Positions 1-11,074 of a stretch of 64,000 nucleotides of DNA are shown piece after piece. Position 1 is the first letter of the stretch; every line of letters starts with the position of its first letter. The stretch covers positions 17,317,001 to 17,381,000 of the forward strand of contig NC_065874.1 of NCBI RefSeq assembly GCF_933775445.1, read 5' to 3'. The translations under genes were made by a program, and so were the position numbers. The notes below the pieces were generated by a model, which did no database searches, had not been told where the DNA came from, and saw only the letters and a list, made by a program, of their open reading frames with translations. Source of the stretch: Argentina anserina (taxonomy: Eukaryota; Streptophyta; Magnoliopsida; Rosales; Rosaceae).

Positions 1-905
1 GACAGCAGCCGATGTGATCGGTATATATAATTAGTGACCCTATAAAAATTTCATCAAATTCGGACCTCATTTGACCGTCGGAATTTTTGGTAAATCGAAA
101 ACACCACTAATATGTCATAAGGGATGACCCATTACAAATATGTGAACGCCGAAAGCCATTTGCATATCTGAAAATCACTTAATTTTTGTTACATATAACA
201 TATCGTGCGCGGTCGCACTGAAGAAATCCATTTGGCAAAGCCCCGATCAATGTGGTTTCAATATGTCAAAATGCCTCTTTTTTAGTTGATCGTTGGTACG
301 AATGGTCAAACCATGTCCAAAACGGACGAAATTTTTACGAGTTCCCTAAATATATATACCGATCACATCTGCTGGTGATCGACCATATTTCAAACTGGAG
401 GTCGATCGCCGAAGTCTCCACTAATGTATTATAACCTTTTTTATATTAGGTTTATATTAAAACTATCTCATTATGAAGCGACTATATGAAGGAAGCTTCT
501 CAGAATCGATTGACATCATCCGATGTGATCGGTATATATATTTAGTGACCATTTTAAAATTTTATCTAATTCGGACCTCGTTTAACCATCAAAATTTCCG
601 ATAAACAAAAAACAACACTAATATGCCCTAAGGGTGGACACATTACCAAGATGCGAATGCAAAAAGCTATTTACATATTTGAAAATTCACCTAATTTTTA
701 TCACCGATCGTACGTGGTCGCAACGAGGAAACCCATTTGGCAAAGCCCCAGTCGATGGGGTTTTATTATGTGAAAACGCCTCTTTTTTGGTTGACCGTAG
801 GTACGGACAGTCAAACCATGTTCAAAACGGATGAAATTTTACAGGTTCCTAAATATATATATATATATATATCGATCACATCTACTGGTGTCGATCGACA
901 ATATT
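1..905 (+). repeat. Tandem repeat family A, left array (about 1.8 units of 510 bp)
   Basis: The sequence at 1 recurs at about 511, giving a period near 510 bp. Each unit begins with a GACACC/GATGTGATC/TATATA module and ends with its reverse complement (TATATAT, GATCACATCT, GGTGTCGATCGA), so the core is an imperfect palindrome of about 380 bp followed by a spacer of about 120 bp. The short ORFs here are chance frames in repeat DNA. Confidence 0.85.
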
Positions 906-1187
906 TCGAAACTAGAATTTATTGGTGACTTTTTTTAGAATGTTTTCTAATAATTCTTTTATTGTTTCAAACCTTTTAAATTAGAATATTATGTTTTTTT
1001 TCTTCTAATACAAGCCTGCAAGGTCCGACCTGGTCCGCAAAAGCCCGTAAGGCCCGTTTTAGATGGACGGACTTGGATCTTCATATTTGTGAAAATACTC
1101 GGTCCGTCACTTATTTAAATGTACTGAGGCTCGGACCGGGCACGCTACTCATGGGTCGGGCCGAGCCGGGCCCGTTGACAAGCCCTA
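1..1187 (+). mobile_element. Non-autonomous hAT element, 3' part (left end outside window)
   Basis: The last 290 bases closely match the right end of the complete hAT element at 5791-8037: a poly-T/AT-rich stretch, then GGCCCG-type subterminal repeats, then the terminus GTTGACAAGCCCTA. The rest is about 1.8 units of the family A tandem repeat that also fills the complete copy. The element ends at 1187. The next 8 bases (attgagtc) would be its target duplication, but the left end lies outside the window so this cannot be confirmed. It interrupts a Copia gag reading frame on the minus strand. No transposase is visible, so mobility would depend on another element. Confidence 0.8.
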
Positions 1188-1621
1188 ATTGAGTCATGAC
1201 CTTTGTGAATGTTGTGTAATGCAGCCTTTAATCTCATAATATGAGGTTCAGAAACAATAACATATCTTTGTTTGAGAGTAAGCCATACCTCCAAAGATGT
1301 TTCACAACCAATTGCCAATATCAAAGCATCTGCAGAAAGTGAGGTTGAAAGCATGGAGCTGACTAAACTATCTTGTTGCATCCATTTTTCTCGAGCAGCA
1401 AAATTGTTGACGAGAGAGCCATCAACACCAACAAGAAATTGGGGTGGGCAAAGATGAGAACCTTCCCCAAATTTCAATAAACCATGACCACGAAGATGAT
1501 GTCGCATCAGAAAACCCCAGGCAGGGTAGTTAGTTTCGTCTAATTTGACAGAGATGGTGTTGCAGGTTGGAGTCGAATAAGCCATGTGCTTAAACAACAT
1601 AAATGAAAATGGCGAAGACAA
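1188..1621 (-). pseudogene. Copia retrotransposon gag fragment, interrupted by hAT insertion
   Basis: The minus-strand frame starting at 1621 encodes about 145 residues of a Copia-type Gag N-terminus. It shows a segment of the form SVKLDETNYPAWGFLMRHHL, followed by a region about trapping and multimerisation with EVWLTLKQRY, features typical of the plant Copia Gag (UBN2/DUF4219) family. The homology stops exactly at 1188 where the hAT terminus begins, so the C-terminal part of Gag and all of Pol are missing in the window. A second in-frame Met about 12 codons in (1585) may be the original start. The position next to a primer-binding site and LTR in the same orientation supports the call. Confidence 0.85.
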
Positions 1622-1770
1622 ATCGAAATTGAATAGAAGATTTGATTTTGAACTGGTAATTATACAAACTTTGATATTTCTAGGGTTTTGAAATTGGGGA
1701 TTTTTGATATGAAAAAACGATTGGATGTGAATTGCAGCGGAAGAACTGTAGTAGAGAGGAACAAGCCGCC

Positions 1771-1787
1771 ATGGGCTCTGATACCAT
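1771..1787 (-). other. Primer-binding site of the Copia element
   Basis: On the minus strand this reads TGGTATCAGAGCCCATG, the classic complement to the initiator methionine tRNA 3' end. It lies directly against the inner border of the LTR at 1788 and upstream of gag, as expected for reverse transcription priming. Confidence 0.85.
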
Positions 1788-1979
1788 GTTAAGATTTGAG
1801 ATTTATTTAAAGTAAATGCTGAAAATGTAAAAGAACACTAGGAAGGTTTGGAGACTACATTGTTGATATTCTCATTGATTAGAAAATGAGGCTACAACAA
1901 TTACATATAGGGCTTAAAATATAAAATAACAATTATGCCCTTGTGATATAATTATTATAAACCTAATATATTTCTAACA
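1788..1979 (-). repeat. Copia 5' LTR (192 bp)
   Basis: The segment begins TGTTAAG and ends CTAACA on the plus strand, a TG...CA LTR with short terminal inverted repeats. It is flanked on its inner side by the tRNA-Met primer-binding site. The partner LTR is not in the window because the element is broken by the hAT insertion and the left edge, so the 5-bp target duplication cannot be tested. Confidence 0.75.
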
Positions 1980-2540
1980 CAACCAAGCACATGCTGATTA
2001 ATTTTTCCAGGTTTTCATGCATCACTTTCGTTGCTGATTTGTATCGTTGCTTTGCACATAACTTTATGCTAGTCCAATAGCGGATCCAGTAATTAAAACT
2101 GAGTGAGACTTAGAATTTACACTGTAAAAAATATTTTGACGATGCGAGTGATATATACATTGAAAATAAGCTATATAATCACTCTAATATTTCACAAAAG
2201 AAGATACATAATCATCATCTTAATGTAATTCAAAATATATAGATGCAAACTAAAAAAATTTGTTGTATGCGTAAACAATAATTTACTAATAACGTAGAAA
2301 TCTAATAACATATTATTTCACAAAAATTCGCCACCAAAGTGAGTCAACTGTAAATCATATTTTCCTCTTAACTTTACTTCGACAATATTTGATCAAGCTT
2401 GAATACTTATGATTGATATAAAGATACATCCGATAACAAGAATGTGAGAGATTGAGAATGGTTAATTTTGGGTGGGGACCGTGGGGTACGAGCCACTTGC
2501 CAAGAGGTAAACTTGATCTTTTCTGATTTTGGAAAGCAGA
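1980..2540. other. Intergenic, no gene seen
   Basis: AT-rich sequence between the Copia LTR and a hAT MITE. I see no credible reading frame and no recognisable repeat. Confidence 0.6.
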
Positions 2541-2548
2541 CTTGCATA

Positions 2549-3104
2549 CTCTGTTCGAAATATCGGCGATATCGCCGATATATCCCCGATATATTGCTGA
2601 TATTTCGAATCTGATACGATAAGAGCATATCGGTCAAAATTTATCGGTCAACGCAAAAATGATGGTCAACGGTCAAATATCGGTCAAACTTTGATTTTTT
2701 TTTTATTTTTTCAATTTTTATTTAATTTTTTTAATATTTATTTCCTCTTTTTAAAAAAAACTTATATTTTTTTTTATTTTTTCATATATATTTTTAATTT
2801 ATATAAATTTTAAATATATATGATGAATTTCAAGTCTAAATAATCATTCTTAAATACGTATTTTTATCATTAGATGTCGTTCGTGTACTTTAATTGTCAT
2901 TAAATTAAGTATTTATTTTCTTTAGTTTACTTAGTACCATTTTTTTAGTTTATTTGGTACATATTGAAGTATAGTTTTATAAGTTTTATTGAAAATAAGC
3001 AAATCCGATAAAACCGATATATCCCCGATAAAACCGATATATCTCCCGATATATCGTTTTACCTCTTGACCGATACGATGCCGAAAATGATATTTAGACC
3101 ATTG
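2549..3104 (+). mobile_element. hAT MITE, 'CGATATATCG' family, copy 1
   Basis: A 556 bp element flanked by the perfect 8-bp duplication cttgcata (2541-2548 and 3105-3112). Its ends, CTCTGTTCGAAATATC and the reverse complement of GATATTTAGACCATTG, match the ends of the three other copies in the window (21099, 47541, 56888). Both subterminal regions are rich in short palindromes of the type CGATATATCG. It has no transposase frame. Confidence 0.85.
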
Positions 3105-3322
3105 CTTGCATATAAGAGATTCGTTTTAGTTGGAAGAAGAGAGGAGGCCGGTAGGTCCCTTGTTTAGGTTTTAAACTACTACTAATCAGCTCTCTACTAC
3201 TAACATCATCTCTCCTAGATTTGGGTGGGACTTGAGTCCCAATGTCCTTGGCTGTGGTTCCGCCCTTGTGCCAGTCCACCAGTGGATTAACTGATCAACA
3301 CGAGAGCTTATTCGGCGCACGG

Positions 3323-3352
3323 CCCGTGTAGATGCACGGGTCAAAAAGCTAA
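3323..3352 (+). mobile_element. Helitron-like 3' terminus
   Basis: A hairpin with the perfect 6-bp stem CCCGTG/CACGGG and a 6-base loop is followed after 8 bases by CTAA and then T. This is the arrangement of a plant Helitron 3' end (hairpin, CTRR, insertion before T). The matching 5' TC end was not located. A degenerate sequence related to the same hairpin lies inverted at about 17305-17363. Confidence 0.5.
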
Positions 3353-3537
3353 TGTGGCAATTAAAATATGTGGAAACGGTGGAAAAGATGGTCGTTAGTC
3401 CCGGGGTCAAATTTTGGTTAATTATGCTTTTACCATGACCACGCTACCTCACGTAGAGCTCTATGTTAGAATCCCAGATTTCCCATCAGCCACAATATCT
3501 TCACTCAACCTCCTTAGATTTCTTTTCTCTAAGCCTA

Positions 3538-3965
3538 ATGGCCTCTGCCGAGATCGAGTTCCGTTGCTTCATCGAGGGATCGCCTGGGCTACCGACAATG
3601 AAGCACTCAAAAGGGTCTTCAGTCCGGTGAGATCATCGAATCAAAAGTCCGAAGATGCAGTGATTTGGAACAGAAAATATTTCTCTCTTGTGATCTGTGA
3701 TACTACTATTACTATATTTCACCATGATTCTCTTGTGTTTTTCCCATCTCAAATTTGGGTACGTTCATCTTCGTCTTTCTAGATTGAAGATCGATCGACT
3801 CCTTTGATATTGGTATAATGTTGTTTATGCTCAGATCTGATTCAATTTTGGCTCTTTATTCAATTATCATCGACCGTGAGACCGAATGGGCAGTGGTGGT
3901 TACAGCCGCGGAAGTATGGTGGTGGTTGTATCCGTGGATCTGGTGGCGGCAACTGGAGGAGTTAG
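3538..3965 (+). pseudogene. Glycine-rich RNA-binding protein (GRP7/8-like) pseudogene
   Basis: The frame at 3538 begins MASAEIEFRCFIEG, the characteristic N-terminus of plant glycine-rich RNA-binding proteins with one RRM. The text IAWATDNEALKRVFS continues in the next frame, and GEIIESK in a third, so at least two frameshifts break the RRM. After an intron-like gap the words IIDRET appear near 3866, then after a deletion a short glycine-rich tail ending GSGGGNWRS and a stop at 3963-3965. An intact family member binds RNA and takes part in circadian and stress-linked post-transcriptional control; this copy lacks most of the RRM (including the RNP1 region) and is dead. The retained intron position argues for a DNA-level copy, not a processed one. 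Confidence 0.8.
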
Positions 3966-5142
3966 ATTGGTAGATGCTCTGGCACTGGTTTAGTTTTCAT
4001 GTGTTATGTTTAGGGTTAGTGGATCTTGTTCTCTCTTGATTGATGGTGGTGATGTTCTTTTATTTTGATCTATGAAAAATGGTCACTGTGTTGCTTTCCA
4101 GTGTACTCGGTCGTTTAGAACATGTGCCTGGGAATCGAAGTATGAATTCTTGTTCTTTGCTGATCTCTGATTCGAAGGATATATTAGATCTCCTGGATTT
4201 TCTTGGGTGTTTATGAAGAGCATGAATTTTTAGGTGTTTTTTTATTTTTATATGGAATTTCGAGTTTCATTTCTGATAACGATCAACAGCGCAACCCAGG
4301 TTCATGAATATGGAGACTGAACTGATGCTTGAAGTGCTGCTTTCTCCATATAATTTCAATGCTTCTGTTGCACTCCGCATGCATGTATTAGGCTCAAAAA
4401 TCTATTCTAATTTTGTATTTGATCAAGTAGACAATGAATTACTTGTGTATGATTGCTACTTGCTCATCCAATTGCAATTTCTTTAAGGAACAAGGAACAT
4501 TGGAATTAATTCACTGATTACTCTTAACTTTTTCTTCTTAAGTGGTTAATGGTTAAAAGGTTTTAGATTTGAAGCTTATGCATGTATGTGTTATTGTCCA
4601 ATACTAAGTCTGTAGATGTGATTGAAGTCTGTAGACTGTAGATGTAATTGAGATGCAGTTATCTCGTCATTATTGAACTCATCAAAATTGCGTATAAATG
4701 GATACCGATGTGGAGGTTCTGCAAAGGTATACAATATGAAGGTATTCTTTATTTACTAAGTCTATTACTTGTGCTTATTTATTTACGTACTGATTTGGAT
4801 TAAACTCTGTATCAGCACTTGTCCATTAGCTCATGTAAATCCAAGTTTTGCAACTGCATATACGTTTTTTTTTATTTGCATACATAGTTCTTGTATTAGA
4901 ACTAGTAAGTGTGACTTGCCTATTGGCCTCCATATTATGTATATTTTACAAGTGATATTATAAAGCTAGGAACTGTGGTTTTATCCCTTGTATATTACAT
5001 GCTTATTAACTTTACGGTTTTATCATTTTGATTGTTCACAAGAACGATAGATCATCCACTTCCACTTGCTCCGTGTAATATCACTTATCATGAGAACTCA
5101 TTAATGAATTGCCAAATCTATAAAATAATAGTGTACTATCAC
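3966..5142. other. Intergenic, no gene seen
   Basis: Follows the GRP pseudogene and probably includes its old 3' flank. The frame at 4304-4486 (60 codons) has no recognisable homology. Nothing else stands out. Confidence 0.55.
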
Positions 5143-5257
5143 CTATGTAGCACCGACATTGACACCGATACCGTGACACGGCAAATCTTAAAAGGTTAGA
5201 TTCTGACACGTCGTCGACACGGCAATTTATATATAATTTAATATATATTAATATGTA

Positions 5258-5281
5258 AATATATATATATATATATATATT
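5258..5281. repeat. TA microsatellite
   Basis: A run of TA dinucleotides next to the left subterminal region of the outer element. Confidence 0.8.
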
Positions 5282-5299
5282 AATGTTCTTCTGCTACTG

Positions 5300-5790
5300 T
5301 TTAGAGATAGCCAGATCATCATACTCCTTTGCTACGACCGGCCCAAGCCCATTGTACACATCTTTTCACAACTTCCTCTGTTCTGCAATGTTCACAAATC
5401 GCATGGCATCCAACTCCATCCTCGAGTAAGTAATTTTGTTGTTGTTGGCTCAAGCGCTGCCAGCTTTAATCATAGGGAGGGTGTTCTTCTCAGGTTTCAA
5501 CCCATTTGCCAGCTTCTCTTTCCTTCTTTGGTTTCTTGCCTTCTTCTCATTCACTTCTTGCTTTGCTGCACTCCTCTGTAGACCAGATTGAGCATGATCT
5601 AGAAAACCCGTTGGCACAGTTTCAATCAAAACAGTCTCATCAATCACTCCAACTTTCAATGCAATGACCTATTCCCCTGCCATAGCTTTAACTTGTTCCA
5701 ACAATTGTTCTTCTTCACATCTAGCAGATTCTCAGCAGCTAAACCTTTCTTATGTTCTTGAGTTCCAAAGAGACCCACTTCAGTTTCCAC
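5300..5790 (-). pseudogene. Captured host-like gene fragment, family not recognised
   Basis: The minus strand holds a lysine/arginine-rich frame (5450-5659) with text such as ETVPTGFLDHAQSGLQRSAA followed by KKARNQRRKEKLANGL. Protein-like sequence continues in other frames on both sides (for example GLGPVVAKEYDDL near 5320), so the frame is broken at least twice. Base composition is less AT-rich than the surrounding element. The coding potential extends up to the target duplication of the nested element at 5783-5790 and seems to resume beyond 8038, so the fragment was present before the nested insertion. I do not recognise the parent protein. Its position inside a terminal-inverted-repeat element suggests transduplication. 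Confidence 0.5.
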
Positions 5791-8037
5791 TAGGCCTCAT
5801 CATTTAGCCCGTGGATCCGAAAAACTCGGCCGGCTTTTACGCGGCCCGGCCCACAAGAAAGTCCGTCAAAGCCCGCTTCCGTTGATAGAGGGCCGGGCAT
5901 AAATTAGAGTTGTGAAATCTGACCCGGCTTGTGGGCCCGGTCCGCAAAAAGCCTGCAAAGCCCGGCCCGTAAAATATTATACATACATATTTTATTAGGT
6001 TTAGAATAAAACTATCACATTATGAAGCAACTAAATAAAGAAAACTTCTCGGGATCGATCGACACCAGTCGATATGATCGGTATATATATTTAGTGACCT
6101 TGTAAATATTTCATCCAATTCAGACTTCGTTTGACCGTCAGAATTTCCGATAAACCGAAAACAACACTAATATGTCATAAGGGAAGACCCATTACCAAAA
6201 TGTGAACACCGAAAGTCGTTTGCATATCTGAAATCATCGATTGTGTGCGGTCGCACCAAAGAAACTCATTTGGCAAAGCCCCGGTTAATGAGGATTTTCA
6301 TATGTCAAAATATTTTTTTTACCGTAGGTACGGACTGTCAAACAATATCCAAAACGGACAAAATTTTTACAAGTTCCCTAAATATATATACTGATGACAT
6401 CTGCTGGTGTCGATCAACCATATTTCAAACTGGAGTTATTGATCGCCGAAGCGTCCACTAATGTATCATAACCTTTATATTAGGTTTAAAATATAAACAC
6501 CACTAATATGCCCTAAGGGAGAACCTAGTACAAATGTGTAAATGCCGAAAGCCGTTTGCATATCTAAAATTATCTAATTTTTGTTACATATCTTGTGCGG
6601 TCGAACTGAATAAATCTATTTAACAAAGCCCCGGTCAATGGGGTTTCAATATATCAAAACGCTATTTTTTAGTTGACCGTTGGTACGAACGGTCAAACCA
6701 TGTCCAAAACGGACGAAATTTTTACGGGTTCCCTAAATATATATACCGATCACATCTACTGGTGTCGATCGACCATATTTCGAACTGGAGTTGTCGATCG
6801 CCAAAGTGTCTAGTAATGGTATTATAACCTTTATATTAGGTTTATAATAAAACTATCACATTATGAACCGACTATATGAAGGAAACTTCTTGGAATCGAT
6901 CAACACCATTTGATGTGATCAATATATATATTTAGTGATTATTTTAAAATTTCATCCAATTCGGACCTCGTTTGACCGTCATAATTTTCCGTAAATCGAA
7001 AACACCACAAATATGCCCTAAGGGAGGACCTATTACAAATATGTGAACGCCGAAAGCCGTTTGCATATCTGAAATCACCTAATTTTTGTTACCTATCGTG
7101 CGCGGTCGCACGGAAGAAATCTATTTGACAAAGCCCCGGTCAATGTGGTTTCAATATATCAAAACGTCTTTTTTTTAGTTGACCGGTTGTACGAACGGTC
7201 AAATCATGTCTAAAACGGACGAAATTTTTACGGGTTCCCTAAATATATATACCGATCACATCTACTGGGGTCGATCGACCATATTTTGAATTGAAGTTGT
7301 CGATCGCCGAAGTGTCCACTAATATATTATAACTTTTATATTAGGTTTATAATAAAACTATCACATTATGAAGCGACTATATAAAGAAAACTTCTCGGAA
7401 TCGATCGACACCATCTGATGTGATCAATATATATATTTAATTATCATTTTAAAATTTCATCCAATTCGGACCTCGTTTGACCGTCGAAATTTCCGGTAAA
7501 TCAAAAACAACACTAATATGTCATAAGGGGGGACCCATTACCAAGATGCGAATGCGAAAAACTGTTTATATATTTGAATCACCTAATTTTTGTTACCGAT
7601 CGTGCGTGGTCGCAACGAGAAAACTCATTTGGTAAAGCCCCGGTCAATGAGGTTTTATTATGTGAAAACGCCTCTTTTTTTGGTTGACCTAAATATTCCG
7701 ACGGTAAAACGAGGTTCGAATTGGATGAAATGTTTACAAGGTCCCTAAATATATATATCGATCACTTCTATTGGTGTCGATCGATAATATTTCGAAACTA
7801 GAATTTATTTGTGACTTTTTTTATAATATTTTTTGATAATTATTTTATTGTGTCAAACCTTTAAATTAGAATATTATATTTTTTTCTAATACAATCCCTC
7901 AAGGCCCGGCCCGTAAAAGCCCGCAAGGCCCACTTTAGGTGGGCGGACTTGGATCTTCGTATTTGTGAAAATACCCGGCCCGCCACTTATTTAAATTTAT
8001 TAAAGCCCGGGCCGGCCCGGCCCGTTGACGAGCCCTA
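5791..8037 (+). mobile_element. Complete non-autonomous hAT element carrying tandem repeat family A
   Basis: The 2247 bp element starts TAGGCCTCATCA and ends with the reverse complement of TAGGGCTCGTCA (10 of 12 bases match). It is flanked by the perfect 8-bp duplication gtttccac (5783-5790 and 8038-8045). Both subterminal regions (about 5800-5970 and 7900-8030) are packed with GGCCCG/CGGGCC motifs, as in several plant hAT families. The interior is not coding: it is an array of about 500-bp palindromic repeats. A second copy occupies 1-1187. It lacks a transposase and would need one supplied in trans. Confidence 0.9.
6054..7790 (+). repeat. Tandem repeat family A, inner array (3 full units plus one truncated)
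   Basis: Units start at about 6054, 6894 and 7399 with ATCGATCGACACC/AATCGATCAACACC; the last two are 505 bp apart. A unit lacking its first part lies at about 6490-6780. Each core runs from a GACACC...GATGTGATC...TATATAT module to the reverse complement GATCACATCT...GGTGTCGATCGA, with matching inner arms around GACCGTC and AAATTTC. Spacers contain the conserved words ATTAGGTTTA and ATGAAG. Confidence 0.85.
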
Positions 8038-8348
8038 GTTTCCACCACAAAATTACAGATAAGGCTCTCTTTTGCGTCGTCCTCTGCTTTGAAGTAAAAC
8101 AGAAGGAAAGTTGTGAGGTGGGAACTAAGTGTTAAGGCTTAGGGCTTAGGTTTTTTAAAAAAAATAAATTCAAAATGCTGATGTGGCGTGTCGGAAACAA
8201 TAGGTGGCGTGTCGGTCAACGTGTTGGGCCATGTCAAAAAAATCAACATTTTCCGACACGCCACGTGGCGTGTCGGACACCGTGTCGGGCAGTGTCGGAC
8301 ACTTCGATACTTCAGCCTTTGAAGTGTCGGTGCTACATAGATTATCAC

Positions 8349-8984
8349 ATATTTTTGTTACTAAACCTTTTTACACAAAATACGCTTTCAACGTATATGT
8401 TTTCGCTCTCTATTACCATTGTCCATTTCATACTTCTTGTTTATTACCTGAGTTTATTTTCACTGTTTTGTTATGTGAATAACTGAATATTTTGCAGAGA
8501 ATGTAGAGAAGGAATCCACATGGCATGGATTTTTTTTCTGCTATTTGTTTGTCTTGGTCAGTTCATGAGGTATCTCCGCTTCTTATTTTTCTCAACAGAT
8601 CTCCAAACACGTTACAGTTAGGTGTTACAGAAGGTAGGAGATGAGCACATCAATTTTACTTGTGCAAGACCTTTGTAAATGTGACCACTTTTTATTTCCC
8701 CCATTATAATATAAGTTCTGCTGGCCAGTTATTTTGGGAGGACAAATGGTGTATGTGATACTATTGATAGATTGGTCTTATATCGTGATTTGATTTAGTA
8801 GAGCACCTGATTAAAGAGGATGTGTAATTCTGTGCTTGAACAGTGTATGAGATTGGAAAAAGGAATTCCCAAATGCCATGGCATTAAATATTGACTATTA
8901 AAAGTAGCGAGGACATAATCATCTATTTGAATTCAATCCATGATGAAGTCTAGTTCCACAAAATTATTACCACGTGTGAAAATA
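8349..8984. other. Intergenic, no gene seen
   Basis: AT-rich sequence between the outer hAT-like element and tandem array B. I see no credible coding frame. Confidence 0.55.
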
Positions 8985-11055
8985 AATGTATGATTATATC
9001 GTATGGTGTCAATTGAGTAAATATATTTTTTCCATAGTCTCTTAATGATGTTGCAAATATTATTCAACTCTTAGTCTATTAGTACACACTTTATTGATCG
9101 CATACTTGAGCTCTACAAATTTTCAATCGACACCATTCGATATGATCAGTATATATAACCACGCACGTGATAAAAATTTCATCGAATTTCAGGCTCGTTT
9201 AACCATCTATATCTCGGGTCAACTGAAAAACACCTATATTTAAAAAACGGTAACCTTTTGACCGGAGCCGTCTGATATTATTTAATTTTATTCGACCGCA
9301 TACACTCACTCGCAAATATTATATGGTTATGGACATGTGAACCTCATTCGGCCATCACCTCCCGGAGATGGGTCTATCCATAGGGAATGTTCATAGCGTT
9401 TTCAGTTGACTTGATTTACGGACGATCAAACGAGGTCAAAATTTCACAATATTTCTACGAGGTACGTAAATAAATGTCTCAATCGTATCGTATGGTGTCG
9501 ATTGAGCATAATATATTTTCTTCATACAATATGCTAATCATGTTGCAAGTTTAATTCAACTAAAGAAAATGTTATACTACATTAGTACACACTTTAGTGA
9601 TCGCATACTTGAGCTCTAGAAATATTCAATTGACATCAGCGATATGATCAGTATATATAACTACGCACATGATAAAAATTTCATCGAATTTTGGGCTCGT
9701 TTAACCATCCATATCTCGGGTCAACCGAAAAACACCTATATTTAAAAAACGGTGACCCTTTGACCGAAGCCGTCTAATATTATTTAATTTTATTCGACCG
9801 CACACACTCACTCGCGAATATTATATGGTTATGGACATGTGAACCTCATTCTACCATCACTTCCGGAAGATGGGTCTACCCATAGGGAATGTTAATAGCG
9901 TTTTTGGTTGACTTCAATTACGGATGATCAAACGAGGTCGAAATTTCACAAATGTCTACGAGGTTCATAAATAAATGCTCCAATCATATTTTATGGTGTC
10001 GATTGAGCAATATATATTTTCTTCATACAATATGCTAATAATGTTGCAAGTTTAATTCAACTAAAGTAAAATGTTATACTACATTAGTGGACACTTTGTT
10101 GATCGCATAATTGAGCTCTATGATATGATCAGTATATATAACTATGCACGTGATAAAAATTTCATTTAATTTCGGGCTCGTTTTACCATATCTCGGGTCA
10201 ACCGAAAAACACCTATATTTAAAAAATGGTGACCCTTCGACCGGAGCCGTCTGATATTATTTAATTTTATTCGACCGCACACACTCACTCGCGAATATTA
10301 TTTGGTTATGGACATGTGAACCTCATTCTGCCATCACCTCAGGAAGATGGGTCTACCTATTAGGGAATGTTAATAGCGTTTTCGGTTGACTTGAATTATG
10401 TACGGTCAAACGAAGTTGAAATTTCACAAAATTTCTACGAGGTGTGTAAATAAATGTCTTAATTATATCATATGGTATTGATTGAGCAAAATATATTTTC
10501 TTCATATAGTATGCTAATAATGTTGCAAGTTTAATTCAACTAAAGTAAAATGTTATACTACATTAGTGGACACTTTGTTGATCGCATACTTGAGCTCTAC
10601 AAATATTCAATCGACACCAGCCGATATAATCAGTATATATAACTATGCACGTGATAAATATTTCATTTAATTTCGGGCTCGTTTAACCATCCATATCTCG
10701 GGTCAACCAAAAAACACCTATATTTTAAAAAACGGTGACCCTTTGACCGGAGTCGTCTGATATTATTTAATTTTATTCGGCAGTACACACACACACTTGG
10801 GAATATTATATGGTTATGGACATGTGAACCTCATTCGGCCATCACTTCCCGGAGATGGGTCTACCCATAGGGAATGTTAATAGCGTTTTCGGTTTACTTA
10901 AATTACAAACAGTCAAACGAAGTCGAAATTTCACAAAATTTCTACGAGGTGCATAAATAAATGTCCCAATCATATCTTATGTTGTCGATTGATAAAAATA
11001 TATTTTCTTCATATAGTCTGCTAATAATATTGCAAGTTTAATTTAAGTAAATGTT
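8985..11055 (+). repeat. Tandem repeat family B (4 units of about 490-500 bp)
   Basis: Cores start near 9124, 9626, 10113 (start truncated) and 10608 and end near 9508, 10008, 10488 and 10992. Each core begins TCAATCGACACC...GATATGATCAGTATATAT and ends with the reverse complement, TATGGTGTCGATTGA. Inner modules are AAATTTCAT, GGCTCGTTTAACCAT and CTCGGGTCAACCGAAAAACACC, and towards the right end GGTCAAACGAGGTCGAAATTTC. Spacers of about 115 bp are well conserved (ATGCTAATAATGTTGCAAG; TGATCGCATACTTGAGCTCTA). A spacer-only piece at 8985-9120 begins the array. No protein frame spans it. Confidence 0.9.
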
Positions 11056-11074
11056 ATACTACATTAGTTTACAC

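Larger units (their letters stand above)
5143..8340. mobile_element. Outer hAT-like element, split by a nested hAT
   Basis: The left end CTATGTAGCACCGACATT and the reverse complement of the right end (AAGTGTCGGTGCTACATAG) form a terminal inverted repeat of about 18 bases. The flanks are actatcac (5135-5142) and attatcac (8341-8348), an 8-bp target duplication with one mismatch, which fits hAT. Subterminal sequence repeats GACACG/CGTGTC motifs. Without the nested 2247 bp element and its duplication it is about 0.94 kb. It carries a host-like coding fragment and no transposase. A smaller relative may lie at about 53820-54388. Confidence 0.75.

Noticed and set aside
8139..8486. Frames of 69-103 codons on both strands
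   Set aside because: They are made by the GTGTCGG/CGACACG subterminal repeats of the outer hAT-like element.
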